A stretch of 7,057 nt of DNA from assembly GCA_023136735.1 (NCBI GenBank), contig JAGLQQ010000121.1, positions 1-7,057 on the forward strand. Reading direction: 5' to 3'. Below, piece after piece: positions 5,436-7,057 of this stretch. The stretch is from Candidatus Omnitrophota bacterium (GTDB lineage: Bacteria > Omnitrophota > Gorgyraeia > B26-G9). Positions within the stretch are counted from its first letter, which is position 1, and each line of letters begins with the position of its first letter. Below the pieces are notes generated by a model, which searched no databases, was not told the origin of the DNA, and saw only the letters and a program-made list of their open reading frames with translations. The position numbers and the translations under genes are program-made.

Positions 5436-7057
5436 ATGGCAAAACAGCTTAAGTTTAGTGAAGAAGCAAGACGCGAGATCCTTTTGGGTGTCGAATTGCT
5501 TGCCAAAGCAGTAAAAGTAACTTTAGGGCCTAAGGGTCGTAATGTTGTATTAGACAAAAAGTTCGGTTCACCTACAATTACAAAAGACGGTGTAACTGTA
5601 GCAAAAGAAATTGAGCTGCAGGATCCGTATCAGAATTTAGGTGCAGAGCTGGTTAAAGAAGTTGCTTCAAAGACTAGTGATATCGCTGGTGATGGAACAA
5701 CAACAGCAACTGTTTTAGCAGAAGCAATATATAGAGAAGGTATGAAAAACGTGACTGCAGGCGCAAATCCGATGTCATTGAAAAGAGGTATTGATAAGGC
5801 TGTGGAAAATGTTGTAAAGACATTAAAGACTCTTTCAAAGCCGATCAAAGATAAACATGAAGTTGCTCAGGTAGCCTCTATTGCTGCTAATAATGATTCG
5901 GCAATTGGAGAGCTTATTGCAGAGGCAATGGAAAAAGTAGGTAAAGACGGAGTTATTACTGTTGAGGAAGCAAAATCTATGTCAACAACTCTTGATGTTG
6001 TTGAAGGGATGCAGTTTGATCAGGGATATTTATCTCCTTATTTCGCAACTGATACAGACAGAATGGAATGCCTGCTTGATGATCCGTTCATTTTGATTTA
6101 TGAAAAGAAGATTTCCGCGTTAAAAGATCTTCTTCCTTTGCTTGAGAAAACAGCAAGAGCTGGAAAACCTCTTTTGATTCTTGCTGAAGATATCGAGGGC
6201 GAGGCACTTGCAACATTAGTTGTCAACAGAATCAGAGGAACATTGCAGTGCTGTGCTGTTAAAGCTCCTGGTTATGGTGATAGAAGAAAAGAAATGCTTG
6301 AAGACATCGCTAAGTTAACCGGAGGCCGCGCTATTACTGAAGAGCTGGGTGAAAAACTGGAAAATATTGACATCAGCGATTTGGGAACAGCAAAAAAGAT
6401 TAAGATCGATAAAGAAACCACTACGATTGTCGAGGGATCAGGAAAAACAGCTGAAATTAAAGCAAGAATCAATCAGATCAAAAATCAGATTAATGAAAGT
6501 GATTCTGATTATGACAAAGAAAAGCTGCAGGAACGTTTGGCTAAATTAGCAGGCGGAGTTGCGGTAATCAATGTTGGGGCTGCTACTGAGACTGAAATGA
6601 AAGAGAAAAAAGCAAGAGTTGAAGATGCTTTGCATGCAACCCGGGCTGCGGTTGAAGAAGGCATTGTACCAGGAGGCGGAGTTGTTTTAATCCGTGCTGT
6701 AAAAGGATTAGAGGGAATTAAGCTTGAAAAGGAAGAGCAGATTGGTGTGAATATCATCAGCAAGGCGCTGGAATTTCCTTTGCGTCAGCTGGCTGAAAAT
6801 GCCGGCCTTGAAGGTTCTGTTATTTTGCAGAGGGTTAAAGCAGAAAAAGGTAATATCGGATATAACTTCAGTACAGATGAGTTTGTGGATATGATCAAGG
6901 CTGGTGTTGTGGATCCGGCTAAGGTAAGCCGCAGCGCGCTTGAGAATGCTGCAAGTATCGCGGGACTGCTTCTTACAACTGAGACGATCATTACTGATAT
7001 TAAAGAAGATGATAAAGCTGCTCCGGCTATGCCTGGCGGCATGGGCGGCATGGGCGG
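5436..7057 (+). CDS. groEL: Chaperonin GroEL (Hsp60), 3'-truncated near its end
   Basis: GroEL forms the double seven-membered ring that folds proteins by ATP-driven cycles with GroES. The frame is open through 540 complete codons with no frameshift and runs off the window inside the terminal GGM repeat, so probably only a few residues plus the stop are missing. Visible are TLGPKGRNVVLD (29-40), TKDGVTVAKEI (49-59, Asp51), the ATPase motif GDGTTTAT (85-92, Asp86), the apical-domain segment around 190-375, AGGVAVINVGAATE (372-385), the signature ARVEDALHATRAAVEEG (393-409) with catalytic Asp397, PGGGV (412-416), and the flexible tail PGGMGGMGG. All three ATPase aspartates are present, so the protein should be active. 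It is the second gene of the CIRCE-controlled operon. Confidence 0.98.
   Translation, partial: MAKQLKFSEEARREILLGVELLAKAVKVTLGPKGRNVVLDKKFGSPTITKDGVTVAKEIELQDPYQNLGAELVKEVASKTSDIAGDGTTTATVLAEAIYREGMKNVTAGANPMSLKRGIDKAVENVVKTLKTLSKPIKDKHEVAQVASIAANNDSAIGELIAEAMEKVGKDGVITVEEAKSMSTTLDVVEGMQFDQGYLSPYFATDTDRMECLLDDPFILIYEKKISALKDLLPLLEKTARAGKPLLILAEDIEGEALATLVVNRIRGTLQCCAVKAPGYGDRRKEMLEDIAKLTGGRAITEELGEKLENIDISDLGTAKKIKIDKETTTIVEGSGKTAEIKARINQIKNQINESDSDYDKEKLQERLAKLAGGVAVINVGAATETEMKEKKARVEDALHATRAAVEEGIVPGGGVVLIRAVKGLEGIKLEKEEQIGVNIISKALEFPLRQLAENAGLEGSVILQRVKAEKGNIGYNFSTDEFVDMIKAGVVDPAKVSRSALENAASIAGLLLTTETIITDIKEDDKAAPAMPGGMGGMG

Noticed and set aside
5630..7051. Four minus-strand frames and one plus-strand frame (6349-6549) inside groEL
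   Set aside because: The groEL frame is intact and highly conserved throughout; these are shadow frames created by its codon usage.

Overview
The window is an ordinary bacterial housekeeping stretch, with every gene on the + strand: pilT (5' end cut off), uvrB, birA, a long non-coding spacer, coaX, then groES and groEL (3' end cut off just short of its stop). Moderate-to-low GC, consensus-like Shine-Dalgarno sites and a CIRCE heat-shock operator point to a bacterium. A PilT-type retraction ATPase suggests type IV pili, so probably a diderm. The order pilT-uvrB-birA-coaX-groESL, the GGM-rich GroEL tail and the hairpin-rich spacer would fit an uncultured lineage such as Omnitrophota or a relative. 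That assignment is an impression from the sequence and was not tested.

Layout. Positions 1-3639 hold three tightly packed genes. pilT and uvrB are 3 bases apart, and birA starts with GTG inside the last 38 bases of uvrB, so the three are probably one transcript with coupled translation. Positions 3640-4174 (535 bases) carry no credible gene. They hold several short inverted repeats, a small tandem repeat, a weak possible minus-strand terminator and a weak BirA-operator-like palindrome. coaX (4175-4963) follows behind a good ribosome binding site. The 159-base gap before groES holds a CIRCE operator (5062-5088) and candidate -35/-10 elements, so groESL is its own HrcA-controlled heat-shock operon.

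Function. PilT powers pilus retraction. UvrB is the damage-verifying helicase subunit of nucleotide excision repair. BirA attaches biotin to carboxylase carrier proteins and, with its N-terminal winged helix, probably also represses biotin genes. CoaX commits pantothenate to coenzyme A synthesis. Biotin and CoA meet at acetyl-CoA carboxylase, so birA next to coaX makes sense as cofactor supply for fatty acid synthesis. GroES and GroEL form the folding chamber.

I found no convincing novel system. The places most worth a second look are the 3640-4174 spacer and the translational coupling in the first three genes.
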